The notes below the pieces were generated by a model, which was given only the letters and a program-made list of their open reading frames with translations, was not told the origin of the DNA and searched no databases. The position numbers and the translations under genes were made by a program. This document shows, one piece after another, positions 37,290 to 50,585 of a stretch of 64,000 bases of DNA. The stretch covers positions 868,001 through 932,000 of the forward strand of contig NW_026960609.1 of assembly GCF_021018805.1 (NCBI RefSeq), read 5' to 3'. The DNA is from Prinia subflava. Its lineage: Eukaryota; Chordata; Aves; Passeriformes; Cisticolidae. The stretch's first letter is position 1. Every line of letters starts with the position of its first letter.

Positions 37290-37970
37290 TGTTATAAATT
37301 TCAATCCAGGAGTCCAATTAAAAATATAATTTGGTTTATTAAAAAATCAAATGACAGAATTTCGGTAAAAACCCCCAGCGGAGTTACGTTGACGATGACC
37401 TGCGAAATCGTCAAAGGGTGAACTGGGATGCAGTATCTGGCACACTGCCGCCCCCCCAAAGTTCACAAATTTGCCTCCTTTGGGGCTCAGGTTTTAGACA
37501 CTTTATTTTGCCCCTGGCACAAGATTTCCCCACAGTCTCTTTGTTCCCGTGACTTGTTATTTGAATTCATAGTCCTTGTTGGTCTGTTGAAAAGATTTTC
37601 CTCTGGTAGTTCGAGGTGCCAATTTTGGGCTTCCAGTTGGTGAATGGAAACTGAGGTTTGTGAATGGAAGGGCGTTCTTCTCCAGGGATCTAGGTGATGA
37701 TGGTGCTCTGATGTCTCTGCTGCCCACGGGAGAAGAACTGAATTCTTATCTTAATGTGTCCTTCTTTCAGATGCCAATCTCCTCATCTCCAGTTCCTGAC
37801 ACCTTATTGTGTCCCCCTGAAAAGTAGTTACTGGGTGGTGCCAGCCCAGGAATTCTAATTCCATGGCTGGCTGGAATTTAAGTTACAATTTATTTTACAA
37901 TTTACCAAACCATGATTTTATTATATTATTATCCCCCAAACCCACGAATTAACCTGCTACATTTATTACA
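37290..37970 (-). mobile_element. Old solo LTR of the P2 family (copy 2)
   Basis: A 681-bp LTR on the minus strand, TGTAATAAATG...TTATAACA, with a perfect 5-bp TSD AAGGG (37285-37289 and 37971-37975). Its U3 start aligns with that of P2 (TGTGAAAAATGTGAG...TTAATTC) and its TATA and R blocks also match. It is considerably diverged, so it is much older than P2. Confidence 0.88.
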
Positions 37971-37975
37971 AAGGG

Positions 37976-40674
37976 GAAGGAGGGGGTAGCTATAAACTTA
38001 CTCATGTATGTGTTTACTTTGAATGTCATTGGATTGCAAACCAGAGAAGAACAAATTTGTGTTCCTAGGAGTTCAAACGTTAAGTAATGATGAATTTAAT
38101 TGTTAAGAGGATGTAATCTCTCCACACTGCATATATTCTGTCTATCCTAACTGAATCATGGTATTTGACCAGAAAAACCTTAAGCTGTAAAAGTGATTTC
38201 CTTGTAAATAAGGTATTTATCTTCAAGACAATTTTGACATGATTAAAGACTATAAAATTGTTGCTAAATGCAAAGAAAATTGCCACCAAGCTAGGAAACC
38301 AGAAATATTTCAGAAACCTGAAACACTTCAGACTTACTTCCCATACATTTGACAGCACTGGTTATTTATTTATCTCCTATTTTATATGCCAGAATTGTTA
38401 TATGCATAAGTTTATAGGTATGTACTAACCTGTTTATGAAGAATGAAAGTTGTTTATTGCCACTAAGATGAACATAAAGATGAGATCTCTGCTCAGTGAC
38501 TGATAGGTCTTATGCTGCAAGATTTTGAATGCACAGAAGAGATGGGGAGTGTCTCCAAATTCCTCCCATTGAATCAGTGGAAGGGAGAATCTTTTTTTAC
38601 TGCCTTGGAATCTGCTCAGGTTGTTGCAGATCCTAATAGGAAAGACATTAACATATATTCAATTCCACAGGTGTACTAAGTCTGTAGACACATTGGCTGA
38701 GGAATAAACCTTTCCACAGGTTTGGGGTTTTTTATATGTCTGGTGATACACATCAGTGAGCCAAGGTAGGTGATTGACTGGATTATTACAAATAATTCCT
38801 GAAGGAGATTTGAGTCTGCTGAGTAAGAACTGGGTACAGAAGCTTTTTCTGGAAAACATTCTCCATACTATACATAAATTGGGGGAAGGGTTAGAAATGC
38901 TCTTTTATTGAAAAATTTTTAAAAACCACAAAGGAATGTTAATTGCATTCAGATAAGACATTTGGCCAAGGGGTGAGCAAGATTCATTGCAACTAAACAA
39001 CTGTAAATGCAGAACTGATGGAAAGATTGCTCTTTCCATGCAAATATTTTGATGATTGGTTTCAACAGTGGAAGCTACATTCAGGGTCAGTCTCTTTATC
39101 TGGGTACAAAAGAGAATATTTTAAAATACTTCAAAACCAAATATATTCAGAGTTATAATATTAAAAGCACAGGAAGTACATAATCAACTCAAGTTTCAGA
39201 GAACCAATAAATTTCAAATTACTAAATTTTGGGAGAATTTTTTTTCTGGAGACATATCTCAGAAACTGACCATTGTGTAATTTTTTTGCCTGTATTAATA
39301 GCAAAATTCTAGATTAGATGAACAACAGTATGTCTTGATTACTCAGATGGCCCAAAGCTTTGGAGTAGATGGCATGCCTTAATTAAGTACTAGAGAGTCT
39401 AAGACTAGTGAAATTTTCTAAACTGCTGGAACATCCAATTAACAAAAAAATGGTTAGAAATTAAAGGGATTGTTCTCTGCAATGTTACGCTTCTGGGATA
39501 CCTAAAACAAGATTGAAAGCTGATGTAAATTACAAAAATACTACAAATTGTCCACAATTCCTGCTAAAGCTTATGAATTAATGTTGTTTGGTCATGGTCC
39601 CATTGTACTTAGATCTAAGCCTAAGGTATCCACACACATACATCTATCATGAATCATTTTGCTTAATTCAGCTCTTTTCAAATGCTGCATGAAATCCTTT
39701 CCCCTTTCAGGAAAAACCTCTGACATCAGTAGACAAGGAATTCACCCACCTCATCAGTGCAGAATTATTACTGAATGTGTAAATTCTAATTAAAAAAAAA
39801 CCCAAACAAACCCCAGAGTTAATTTTACCATGAAGAGCACTTCATTCATCTCAGCTGCAACAGGCATATACATGCAGGCATAAGTATCACAGACAGGCAC
39901 ATGAGATACATGAGAAAGGTTTTGCCCAATTTGTTTGTATACCCAGTATTTTAAAATCTTGGTACTTGATCATGAGGCAGATATTACAGAAGTTGTATGG
40001 TTGTAAATAATGATCAACTCACTTCCACAATGATGACACTTTAAGCATCTGTATACAGAAAGCATGTATAATTTATCTCCATCCTCACTTTTCCTTGCAT
40101 CCATAGGTGTCCTTTTGTCAAATCTTGGCACCTGGATAGCTGGTAATAATTTAAAACAAAAGACTAAGAAAGACTCCCACTCTACAAAAAGACTTTGAGT
40201 AAAGATTTAAATGTGAAACACAAGTGGAACAATGATAATTCTGGCCATCTAAAACTTCTTGTTTTAAAATGAAATCACATGCTAATTCAGTCTGACATAA
40301 TAGGCCAAATTTTGCCTTTCTTATTTATCCTATATATGCGGAATGTGAAGTTTGAGTAGCAATGAATGGAGAAAGGATAAATCCTAGGTAAGATATTGTG
40401 AAGTCTTTACCCAAAAGAGATGGTTATGGGCCTTCTATGGAATAACATGGATTTATGAATGCTCAGTAGTTATATTTCTAAACTTAATCATATGTTTAGA
40501 GACCATATTCTTAAATATTCAATTAGAATATTTAGGAATCATATTGATTGATAAAAATATATCCTTGGGATGATATTATTTGCTTTACCACGTAATACAT
40601 CCAGGTCTTGATCATGGTTTGTTTCATCACTTGACAGTCACTATACTGGGAGTGGACTGTAGTGGGTTCACATT
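37976..40674. other. Gene-free stretch
   Basis: AT-rich unique sequence. No gene or repeat was identified. Confidence 0.6.
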
Positions 40675-41010
40675 TGCTCTCTACAATTCCTTGACAAGAG
40701 GCTGTAGGCAGGTGGGGGGTCAGCATCTTCTCCCAGCCAACCAGTGACAGGATGAGAGGAAGTGGCCTCAAGCTGCACCATGGGAGGTTCAGGTTGGACA
40801 TCAAGAATAATTTTTTCACTGAAAGGGTGGTCAGGCATTGGAACAGGCTGCCTGGGGAAGTGGTGGAGTCACCATCCCTGAAAGTGTTGAAGAGACAATT
40901 GGACAAGGAACTTAGTTCTGTGGTTTAGTTGGGATGGTTCTATGATTCAGTTTGGTCAGAAGTTGGACTCCATGATTTTGGATGTATTTTCCAACCTTAA
41001 TTGTTCAGTG
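40675..41010 (+). mobile_element. CR1 LINE 3' fragment
   Basis: Successive CR1 landmarks are present: 'GGTGGGGGGTCAGCATCTTCTCCCA', 'TTTTTTCACTGAAAGGGTGGTCAGGCATTGGAACAGGCTGCC' and 'TTTTCCAACCTTAATTGTTC'. It is 5'-truncated and without an ORF. Confidence 0.9.
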
Positions 41011-44000
41011 GTTAGTTTAGTTTTATAGCTGCACACTCTTTGATTTACAAGTGGTGAATCTCCATTGAAACCTCCTGATTGCTAAATTTATAATACCGTC
41101 TGATCCTGACAATTATCTTTGCCAACACCGTCCCTCAAAGCCAGTCAGCCTCCCCTTTCCTATGCTTTCTGGCTGCCAAGTCCCCATTTTTTGCTAAATG
41201 TTGACAAAACACTGGTGCTACTGAGTGTCTGTTTAATTTTTGACTGATTTTCCTGCTGCATGAGATCACTGGCAACTGCTAGAACACATTCTTGCTTTCC
41301 CAAACTTTGTGTTTATTTCCCTGAAGATCTTGCCATCTGCTATGCTCAGCTGCCCAAATAAGTAAAATTTTCTGTCTTATAATTTTTTTCCTGAAAATAT
41401 TGTCTGTTCTCTCAATATTTCCAGTTTTCATCAGGTTCTTTATAATCAGTTCACCTCTAAATAACATGTATCATAACAGGCCGTGTTACCAAAGCCAGGA
41501 ATATTGATTTTGGCAGCAAGACAGAGGTTACTGAAGTAACATTCAGTAAGTGGCATTCCAGATATTATCTAGAGGTCAGCCAACAGAACTGTGGACAAGA
41601 GATTCATATATGATGCTCTTCATGCAGTGTGTATTTCTTTGGCCTTACTTAGCATTTACACCTCATTTATTTCAACTTGCTTACTGTTGCCAACCCTGAG
41701 TGCTCAAAATCATGAAATTGGCTTGAAAATGATAATGCTTTTAGCAATAGTACATTTAGAAGTTCTTAACCCAGAGTGCTTGTACTTTCAAGCATTCTGC
41801 TATAGTTAGCAGGAAATGTGCTTTCTTGGGAGGAGGGCAGAAGTGACAGGAGATGTCCACACAAAATATTATGACCCCCTCTGAGCTGAGAAAACTTCAT
41901 GCTGGCTGAGTGGCTGAGTTACTCTTGATTTATACTACCATAAGTAAATCAGAATACTGCATAAATAAGTTATAAAATGTGTGCAACAAAAATAATGCAT
42001 TTTTTTCACCTGTTAGAAATTATACGATCATTGCCCCATCCTACTGGTTCCGTAATGTTTTTTTACTTTAAGACTCAAGTAAGTAAAAGCTTTTGGAGAT
42101 GGAAAGGCACATGGTGCAATTACATGGAAAACTGAGGCAGTGAAGACATCCGTGTTGCCCGACTGGTTAGTTCTCATGTTAATCTGTTTATGCCCATCAT
42201 CTCTATTGCTTAATGACATCAAGATTAATCTGAACATACCTTGGGTCAGTCTGAGCCACACTTGAAACCGTTGCACTATCAAAATGGGAATTGGCTTTGA
42301 CTGAATGAAAGTACTCTGTGCCTTTGCCTTGAAATGTGTTCAGAAATAGAAATGTGGCAAGGCAAGGCAAGGCAGGAGAAACAAACAAACAAACAAGCAA
42401 ACACCCCAAATTTTGAATACCTTACAGTCATCTCTTTGAAAACTCAAACTGGGACACTAAGCAGGCATTTCTTGTGAATTTTAACTCTAAATCTATTTTG
42501 TCTATAGCTTCATCAAGCAAGATTTGCACATTCTTATTCCCAGGTCCTGGTGTATTTTTCTCTCTTTGGTGATTTTTTAGTGGGATGAGAGTGGGAGGTT
42601 AAGGGAAAGAGCAGCAAAAAGAATGAATGAGCATTGCTCCATGCGGATCCTGGGGACTCCCATAAAATCTAAAAAAGAAACTGGAGGAGGATGTGGCTGG
42701 CTGCTGAAATGCTCTGTGGGCTACATCCTGTCTGTGGCTATGGCAGAACTTGCACACCCTTTTGGTTTGTGTGTGTGTGCTGGGTGCTGAGACAACGCTG
42801 GCCACAGCAGCATGTGCAGCTCATACAGAGGCTGTGCCTTGGCACTGCTCTCTCCTTTCCATGTGCACAAGCTGAGCACGCCTAGTTTGGGAATCATCTG
42901 CTTTATACAAATGGAAAGCTCACGTGAACCAGCATGATGTTGCAAGGATGAACTTTCTGAGGTGAAGGCTTTCCCTCCAAAACAATCTTGAATTTTCATC
43001 TTACAGTGGAGCATTTTTCTCCAGCTCTGTAAAACTTTTTTGAAATGTCTTTATATCATTTTGCGTAGTTCAGCAGAGTGCAAAATAACCTCTTGGTGTT
43101 TGCTTTAGTTCTGTCATATTCTGTTTACAAATTCAAAAGGACCTAACATAAATAGCTGTCAACACTTACATATTACTGTGATTCATTGACTTCACTACAA
43201 GAATTTTCATATAGCAGCAGAAAGAGCATCAATATAAAAATCTTATCTCGAAAGCCACTGCAGTTGTTCATCGCTCTTTCAGTGAGTATGTGCACAGTGA
43301 ATCTAATTATGCTACTTCAGATATAATTACACAGCTGCCAGAACAGGACATCAAAATGGTAAATCAACAGTAGTGTGTGGGCCTGAACAACTGAGAGTGA
43401 AGGGCTTTCTTTTTCCTGTACTGCTACAATACATATTGCATTGATCATCTAGATTTAAAAACTCATATAAATGGGGGACAAGAGAGGGAAAAAAAAGAAA
43501 TCAGTAAAACCAAAGGATGTAAGTCTCTTTTTCTGTAACTTTCATTTATTGATAGGTCAATATTTCCTAAAATTCTGCTAAATTTTTTGTGGGAGTATCA
43601 GTTCTGACCAAATCCTACCCTGCAGTTTTCAGGATGGAGGAGTTATGCTTTAAGGAAAGATGGTTTGGAGTCTGTTGTTTGTTATAGCTATTTAATATCT
43701 AGCCAAACACTAAGAAATCTTGCATCACTGATAGCTAGCTGCCTATCTGTGGTCCTGTGGCCTATAACATCTCAAACCTTTCATGTGGAAAGACATCAGC
43801 ACGCAGCAAACATAGCAGACTGGGATTTAAATCATGTCTGCTGTGCCATGGGAAAGGAGAAGCAGAGAGACTTGTTGAGCCACTCTTACATAACCATGTG
43901 GTGGACAAATATGCATCTGGCATGTATTACATTTTCAAAAAGCACTGAGCTCCAGGCTTCTCAGTTCTCAAAACCAAAAATGTAGAAACACTAGAGCAAA

Positions 44001-45549
44001 GTTTGTATTGCAGAATGATGAACAATTATCTCAGTGCTACAGGAGGACTTTGCAGCCAGGACTGTGATGTCCCCAGCTAGTTCAGTTTTGTCTTACTGTC
44101 TAGAAATGCTATTCTGGGGACCTCAGTTTGACATCTCACCTAAGAGGTCTGGTTTCTCAGAGATCACCATAGTACCTTCTTTCAGTGGCAGCCCAGGGCT
44201 CTCTGAGTTGCACAAGGACTATTCCCAGCAGTGAAAATATACTGGGAGTCATATTTAGCTCTTGTGGAAGATTGTGGAGCTTCACTGAAATAAATAGACT
44301 AATTGAGGAGTAAGGTAAAACCACTGACTTTAATGGCTTGAATGCTTCCTTCCTTTTTGTTTTTTTTTTTCCCTGATAAAATCATAAACAAGGTGCAATT
44401 TAAGGCAAAGTTCTGGTTAAAATATTCCATCTAGCTAGTGTGATTGGTGAAATCTCATAAATGAAGGACAATATTCAAATGAATAACTGGATAAAGTTAA
44501 GCAAAGCCATGATGGACTATGACCAATAACTTGTACTAGTATCACTAGAAAGATGTCCTAAGTGTCAGTGCCATGAAGGGGCCAAGAAAGAGACTTTGTC
44601 ACTGAACTTCTAAGAAAAAGTTCTGTGCTTTCATGCATGGCATCTTTTACTTGCCTACAGATATTCACTGCAGGGTATTTAGAAAAAAAAGTCTCACATA
44701 GTCAGCAGGCTGAACTGATAAATTTGCTGGCATAAAATGTCATAAAGAACTTTCTGAATTAATTGGAGGTGGCAGGGCATTCAGCATTCAAATATATGAT
44801 TCCTAGGAATAAGAAGCTGCCATGGATTCTAGCTCTTTGGATAAAAGCCAAACTTTAATGCAAACCAACAATGCATGAGCTGTGCAAACTGCTTCACTGC
44901 ATTCCTGGTGCCTGGTCTTGGTGACCAGTGCTCCAAGAGAAATCTCCATCAGTGGGGGCTGAACTTTCTTTCTGGCAATGGCTGATGAGAGCAAAGGGGA
45001 GTTTTTCTCTTTATGCTCTGGGACAAGGATTTTGCTTTGCAGGGCACTAAGACTGATGGAACTCAGGTTTACTGTGGATTATACAAATTAAATGATGAAG
45101 ACACATAGGTGTCTCAGAAGAAACACAGACTATGGTGCTTGGGAGTCTCAACAGCTTAGTGTTGGTCAATGCAGGGTTAAGCAGTGCTTTCCTGAGCTGA
45201 TACCCTTTCATTCTCTAGCTGTAGGTGGTCACTGTGTTATTTTTACTGGAATACAGTTCTTCATTTTCAGGCTATTAGAAAGAAGTGATTTTAAAAAATG
45301 AATACATTAACAAAAATGTGCAAATGTGGGGTTCACATTTAACTGGAATTTTAGTTTAGTTGAACTCGAAGCCACACTTTCTTCCTCTTGCATACATTCT
45401 GTCCTACAGTATGACTAGTGCAACCACAGAGAGCTAACTCTAAATTTGAATGCTTGACATTCTCAGCAAAAGTGAATTCATAAATTGTGTGCATTACCAA
45501 TATATTTGTGTAAATTGGGTTTTACACTTGGATGTGTTCCTGAGTGTAT
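41011..45549. other. Gene-free stretch with small simple repeats
   Basis: Mostly unique sequence. A (GGCAA)n then (AAAC)n cluster lies at about 42355-42405 and a GT-rich run near 42768-42780. No coding gene was recognised. Confidence 0.6.
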
Positions 45550-45960
45550 TTCCTAATCACTAAAGCCCTTGGGACCATCTAGTCCAACCTGCTTCATAGC
45601 AGGGCCAATTTCTACACTGAGTTTAGTATCTTGCAACTGAAGCAGACAGCATCTTTTTATAGACACCCTGACATGATTTAAAAGCTCCAAGTGTCCCAGC
45701 ATATTCCAGGGTAAACAATCCCACTGGTTAATTACTCACAGTGTTAAAAATGTGTCTTGTTTCCAGTGTGAATTTTGCTGAGTTCAGCTTCCAAGATCTG
45801 CATCTTTGAATGTGAAACTTCTTGTTGTTTATTTCTTTTATAGCTTGTCTGCATAAGGAAAATAAATTATTCTCTGCAATTGGCAAGTAGGATGGACAGA
45901 AGGGTATTAGTATTCTTTCTTCTTCGTCGTCCATTTGGAAAATCAGCATACTCTTAGGAG
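45550..45960 (-). mobile_element. Old CR1-like LINE fragment
   Basis: The minus strand preserves the diverged CR1 3' pattern: 'GACCATCTAGTCCAACCTG', then 'AGCATATTCCAGGG', then a 'TTAATTACTCACAGTGTTAAAAATGTGT' block (given as plus-strand text). Heavily mutated, edges uncertain. Confidence 0.65.
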
Positions 45961-46680
45961 AAATTCAGTGTAATGTTTTTAGCATTACTTCATACAATCT
46001 TTCCTATATGCTCTTCATAGAATGGAAATATTATATATGAGTGATATCCAGAATGTGAAGAACTTGAAGATGAAAGGCCAGTGTCTGCTCCTAGTATTTC
46101 AGCAGTTTCTTCTTCCTCAGTTTTGTGCTAGTATTTATTTCATTGGCTTCCCTGATTAACTTCATCTATTGTTTCTGGATTTTCCCGCCACCACCAATCT
46201 TCTGATTATTGCCAAGCCTTAGTAGTTTCTGGAGTGATATTATACAGCTTGTCTGGGAAATCTCAGTGCAAATGGAAGCTGGCTGCTATGTGCATTATTG
46301 TTGGCAGTGACTATATATTTAGAGCGGTATTAGCAATTTTTTTAAATAGGAAAAAACTAGATTTACTAAGCTGATCTCTGTTTGTGAGTGACGTAGTCAG
46401 AGTTTACCCTAATTTATTTTGGTAGATAGTTCAAAGACAGGGGCCAGAGAAAACTTGAGGATATACAAAGTACACACTCTGATTGGGAGAAATTGGTGAC
46501 CACTGAAAATAATGGAGTTTAAAATTAAGAATCGCCAGAATACTTTGGAAAGCGCTTCTGGACACTATGAGAGTGTATACTTGGAGTCTGTGAAATGGTT
46601 CCTTCCTGGAAAAGAATCACTGGAAAATGTCACAGCAGTGTCAATCACCCCTCCCTATCACTGCCCACCATGGGCTACAA
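45961..46680. other. Intergenic spacer
   Basis: AT-rich unique sequence before the 46.7-51 kb LTR cluster. Nothing was recognised. Confidence 0.55.
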
Positions 46681-46685
46681 CAGAG

Positions 46686-48659
46686 TGTCGTGGTTGAGGG
46701 GGAGGTGTCCGTCGGTGTGCTCACAGAGAGCCAACGGGCTCTGTCACCGCTGGCCCAGACACAGCGACAGAGTGGTATGGGGGTCAGTCTGCAAGCTCGC
46801 AAGCAGTACTGACTCCTGTGGGTTCTTTGCCTGGTAGAGGCTTATGCGAGCGATGGAGATTCGACAGGCAGTGGAAAGAAAGGAGGAAACAATTTCAGAC
46901 GAACAAAGGGTTTATTGCAAACACCTCCTCAGCCCGAAACTGCTCGGGGGGAGAGGGGTGCGGGGGGTTTTTGTCCAAAGGATTTGGAGGGGGGACAAAG
47001 GGGGTGGCCAGCCACTGCCAGCCAACCGGGGCAGGTTGCCAGGGGATACAGGTGTAATAGAACATCGCTTGGACTAATCAGGGGAAAAATAGGAGGGATT
47101 TACAAAGGCGGGAGAAATGACAGGCAGCTAACCGTGTGTCGCATGGCAGGTGCCGGAGTCATGTGAGTTAAACAAAGGAACAATCGAGGGGTGGGGTACA
47201 AGGAACAAGTACAAAAGTATAGAAAGCCTAACCGATTAAATTAACACACTGCCACAGAGGTGAATTTTCCAGGAAGTTGTGGGCAAACCAATCAGTGGTC
47301 AGGTTTTATGCTGGCACTTGGAGTAGCCACTGGGAGGTTTGGACATGCCTCTGAGAACACAAGGGGTTAAAAGCAAGGACTCCCAGAGGGTCTGCCTCTT
47401 TTGGGTTCCGGTTTCAGCAGAGAAACATCTTCGCCTCCTCCCCTGCTCAGCTTACAAGGCTGAGTGGGGGAGGGGAACCATGCGGCCGGGCTGAGGGGAA
47501 CCATGTGGCCGGGCTGAGGTAAGCTGGAGCCCCGGGGGGGGGGAAGAGAGTGAACAAGACTGGAGCTGAGCTGGCCCCAACCAGGATGGAGGGGTGGAAA
47601 ACTGTGAAGGTGCCCCCCCCAAGGAGACTGCTGCTTCAGAGTTTCGAACACTGGCAGCAGCCAGCAGCGAAGAAAGAGCGGGGGGAGGGGAGAGGAGAAG
47701 TTCCCAGCTGTGTAAAGAGGTGCCGAATCCAGGACCCTGCCGGGAGCCAGGAACTGTTAACCCTTTCTTGGCAGAAGGAAACTTTTTTCCCAGACATTGA
47801 TTCTCATGGCTAGTGGTTTCAGAAGAGAAAGAGAAACAGCCTGAGACCGAGATGATAAAGCACAATTGGAAAGAACCCCAGATGGCCAGGGAATTGAAGA
47901 GGAGTGGCTGTTAAACTGGACCTTTCTTGCATAATGTTAGCCATAGACTGCACTTGAGTCTCTTTTGAACATAAACTGCATTTGGGTGGATGCAGCTGCC
48001 TCTACTTTTGCTACAGTGACTGGCACTTTAAGAGTGGAGTGAACAGAGAAGAGAGGGGGAGGGTGTGGTGGTGCCCTCTGCCCTCAGGGAAGACCTGTTC
48101 TTGGAACCCTCAGCCCCAGGGGAAAAATGGGGAGAGCTCGGCATGCAAGCATCCTTAAAAGAGCCCTATATGCAGCTTTGGCCCATGGACAGTGGTGAGA
48201 GCACTGGACATGGAAAAGAGAGTGTCACTCTGGCAGACTTCTCCGGGCGGTGCCACGGGTGACATGGAAACATATAAAGGATGGACCTGTGTTTTCTGAG
48301 GGGCAGTCTGTGGTGCGAGAGGGACTCCTCTCTCCCTTGCTGAATTGAAGATGAGTTTTTTTGAGTGGTGATTGTTTGATTTAAAACCCAAGGTTTTGGT
48401 CTATGGAGAGTAACATGTAGGGGGTGGAAATTGGGGGAGGAGAAGAAATGTTCTGAGAAGTTTTCATTTCTGCTTTTGTGTGTGTTTAGAGTTTTCCTTT
48501 CTATTTCTGTTCTTATGTAACGTAATAAAGTTTTCTGGTTTCTGTTTTCAAGTTTTGGGCCTGCTCTGCTCTGTTCCTGATCACATCCCACAGTAGTTGT
48601 TAGGGAAAAAACATATATTCATGGGTGCATTACCATCTGGCCAGTGCTAACCCTTGACA
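46686..48659 (+). mobile_element. Solo LTR A (copy 2), split by another LTR
   Basis: The outer flanks share CAGAG (46681-46685 and 48660-48664). The first 22 bp (TGTCGTGGTTGAGGGGGAGGTG) match the start of LTR A copy 0. The element then jumps to a nested LTR (46708-47256) and resumes at TGAATTTTCCAGG, continuing to CCCTTGACA. Without the insert and one TSD copy it is about 1419 bp, in line with copies 1 and 3. AATAAA lies near 48524. Confidence 0.88.
46708..47256 (-). mobile_element. Solo LTR nested in LTR A copy 2
   Basis: A 549-bp insert on the minus strand, TGTGGCAGTG...CACCGACGGA, is flanked by the 6-bp repeat GAGGTG (46702-46707 and 47257-47262). The uninterrupted target is visible in LTR A copy 0. 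Minus-strand GCAATAAACCC (near 46910) supplies the polyadenylation signal. The 3' end is GA, not CA. Confidence 0.82.
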
Positions 48660-48820
48660 CAGAGCTAAGAAGATGAAGAGAAAAAAAAGAAGAAGGAGGG
48701 GTCTCGGGTTCTTATCCCCGAGATTCGGTGGTAAAGTGTCCTTTGCTCTCTGAAACACCTCGCGCCAGAAGCAGAAGAAGAGTCAGGAGTCACCATCTCA
48801 GGTTTTCCAAGGTTGTTTAT

Positions 48821-50585
48821 TGTCCTGGTTTGAGGGGGAAATGAGTTTTCCAGGAAGTTGTAGGCAAACCAATCAGTGGTCAGGTTGTATGCTGGCACCT
48901 GGAGTAGCCACTTATCACTGCGAGCCTAGCTGATAAGGACACACTCAGGAGACAGAGGTCTGGGTTCATGAGCAGCAGGGCAGGAGAGCCAGAGCCCGAG
49001 AGCCTCCAGAGCTCAAGTTTATTTACAAAACTCAGTTTTATACATTTCCTATGGGGCCTGTGGATTGGAGGATGGAATTCCACCTCTCAATCCACATTGG
49101 CCAAGCCAACTGTCAATCACCTTTCTCCTCCCACCTAGAAATATGTCAACAATGAAAGACAGTTAGCAAAACATGGCCAGTGTTTATAGTAAGGAGCGTG
49201 AGAAGCTGCACACTTCTGCTTTAGTATGAACGCTCAGGAAACTGGGAAGAATCATGGCAACAGCCACTGAGAGGTTGGACACGCCTCTGAGAACACAAGG
49301 GGTTAAAAGCAAGGACTTCCAGAGGGATTTCCTTTTTGGTTCCGGTTTCAGAAGAGCATGCATCCTCTCCTCCCCTGCCCAGCTTACAAGGCTGGGAGGG
49401 GAAGGGGAACCATGCGGCCAGATTGAGGTAGGCCGGTGCCCCAGAGGGGAGAAGAGAGTGAAAGGGACTGGAGCTTAGCCAGCCCCATCCAGGATGGAAG
49501 GGTGGAGAACTGTGGAGGCGCCTTCCATCCCTGTCGTCCCCCCCCCCAGGGAGAAAGTGCCCGGCTGCGTGGGGGAGTTGCCAAGCCTGCGGCCCTGCCG
49601 GGAGCCAGAGACTTTTAACTCTTTCTGAGGCAGAAGAAAACTTTTTCCAGACATTGATTCTCGTGGCTGGTGGTTTGAGAGAAGAGAGAGAGACAGCCTG
49701 CGACTGAGATGTCAAACGAAGATGAAAGGAATCCCAGATGGGCAGAAATTAAGAGGAGTGGTTTTTTGGGCTGGACTTTTCTTGCATAATGTTAGCCATA
49801 GACTGAACCTGAAGTTTTCCTGAACATAAGACTGTATTTGGGTGGATGCAGTTGGCTTGAACCAAAGACTTTGTGGCAGTGATTGCCACTGTAAGAGTGG
49901 AGAAAACAGAGAAGAGAGGAAGAGGGTGTGGTGGCGCCCTCTGTCTTGAGGGATGAAGATCTCTGTTCTTGGAACCCTTGGCCCAAGGGGTAAATGGGGG
50001 GGACTGCTGTCCCAATATGAGAAGATGGCTGGTTTTTGGTACTTGGCCAAGCATCCTTAAAAGACCCCCATATGCGGTTTTGGTCCATGGACGGTGGTGA
50101 GAGCACTGGACATGGAAAGGAGGGTGTCACCATGGCAGACTTCTCCAGGCAGTGCCATGGGTGACATGGTAACACGGGAGGGTGGACCTGTGTTTCCTGT
50201 GGGGGGTCTATGGTGCGAGAGAGACTGCTCTCTCCCTGGATGAATTGAAGATTGGGTTTTTTTGAGTGATGATGACTGATTGGGAACCCAGGGTTTTGGT
50301 TTAAGCAAGTAAGATGGAGGGTAACGTGTGTTAAAAGTTAGAGTGTGGAATGGGTGGAAATTAGGGGAGGAGAAGAAATGTTCTGGGAGGTTTTCATTTC
50401 TGGTTTTGCGTGTTTAGGTTTCTTTTTCTTTCTATTTCTCTTCTTATGTAGTTTAATAAAGTTTTCTTTCTATTTGCAAGTTTTGGGCCTGCTCTGCTTT
50501 GTTCTTGATCACATCTCACAGTAGTTGCTAGGAAAAACATATACTCATGGGTGCACTGGCATCTGGCCAGCGCCAACCCATGACA
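48821..50585 (+). mobile_element. Solo LTR A (copy 3), split by another LTR
   Basis: TGTCCTGGTTTGAGG...CCATGACA with a perfect 5-bp TSD TTTAT (48816-48820 and 50586-50590). The net length is about 1409 bp without the nested 350-bp insert and its TSD copy. AATAAA lies near 50455. It is collinear with copies 1 and 2. Confidence 0.92.
48913..49262 (-). mobile_element. Solo LTR nested in LTR A copy 3
   Basis: A 350-bp insert on the minus strand, TGTTGCCATGATT...CGCAGTGATA, has a perfect 6-bp TSD GCCACT (48907-48912 and 49263-49268). A TATA-like TGTATAAAACTG and GTAAATAAACT read on the minus strand near 49045-49015. It ends TA, not CA. Confidence 0.88.

Noticed and set aside
36364..37970. Reading the two same-strand LTRs as one shrunken provirus
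   Set aside because: The 3' copy has its own perfect TSD (AAGGG), and the 320 bp between them has no retroviral coding.
46681..48664. Three copies of CAGAG (46681, 47255, 48660), suggesting two elements inserted at the same site
   Set aside because: The left 22 bp match the start of LTR A, and the break is explained by a nested LTR with its own 6-bp TSD GAGGTG. The middle CAGAG overlaps that junction by chance.
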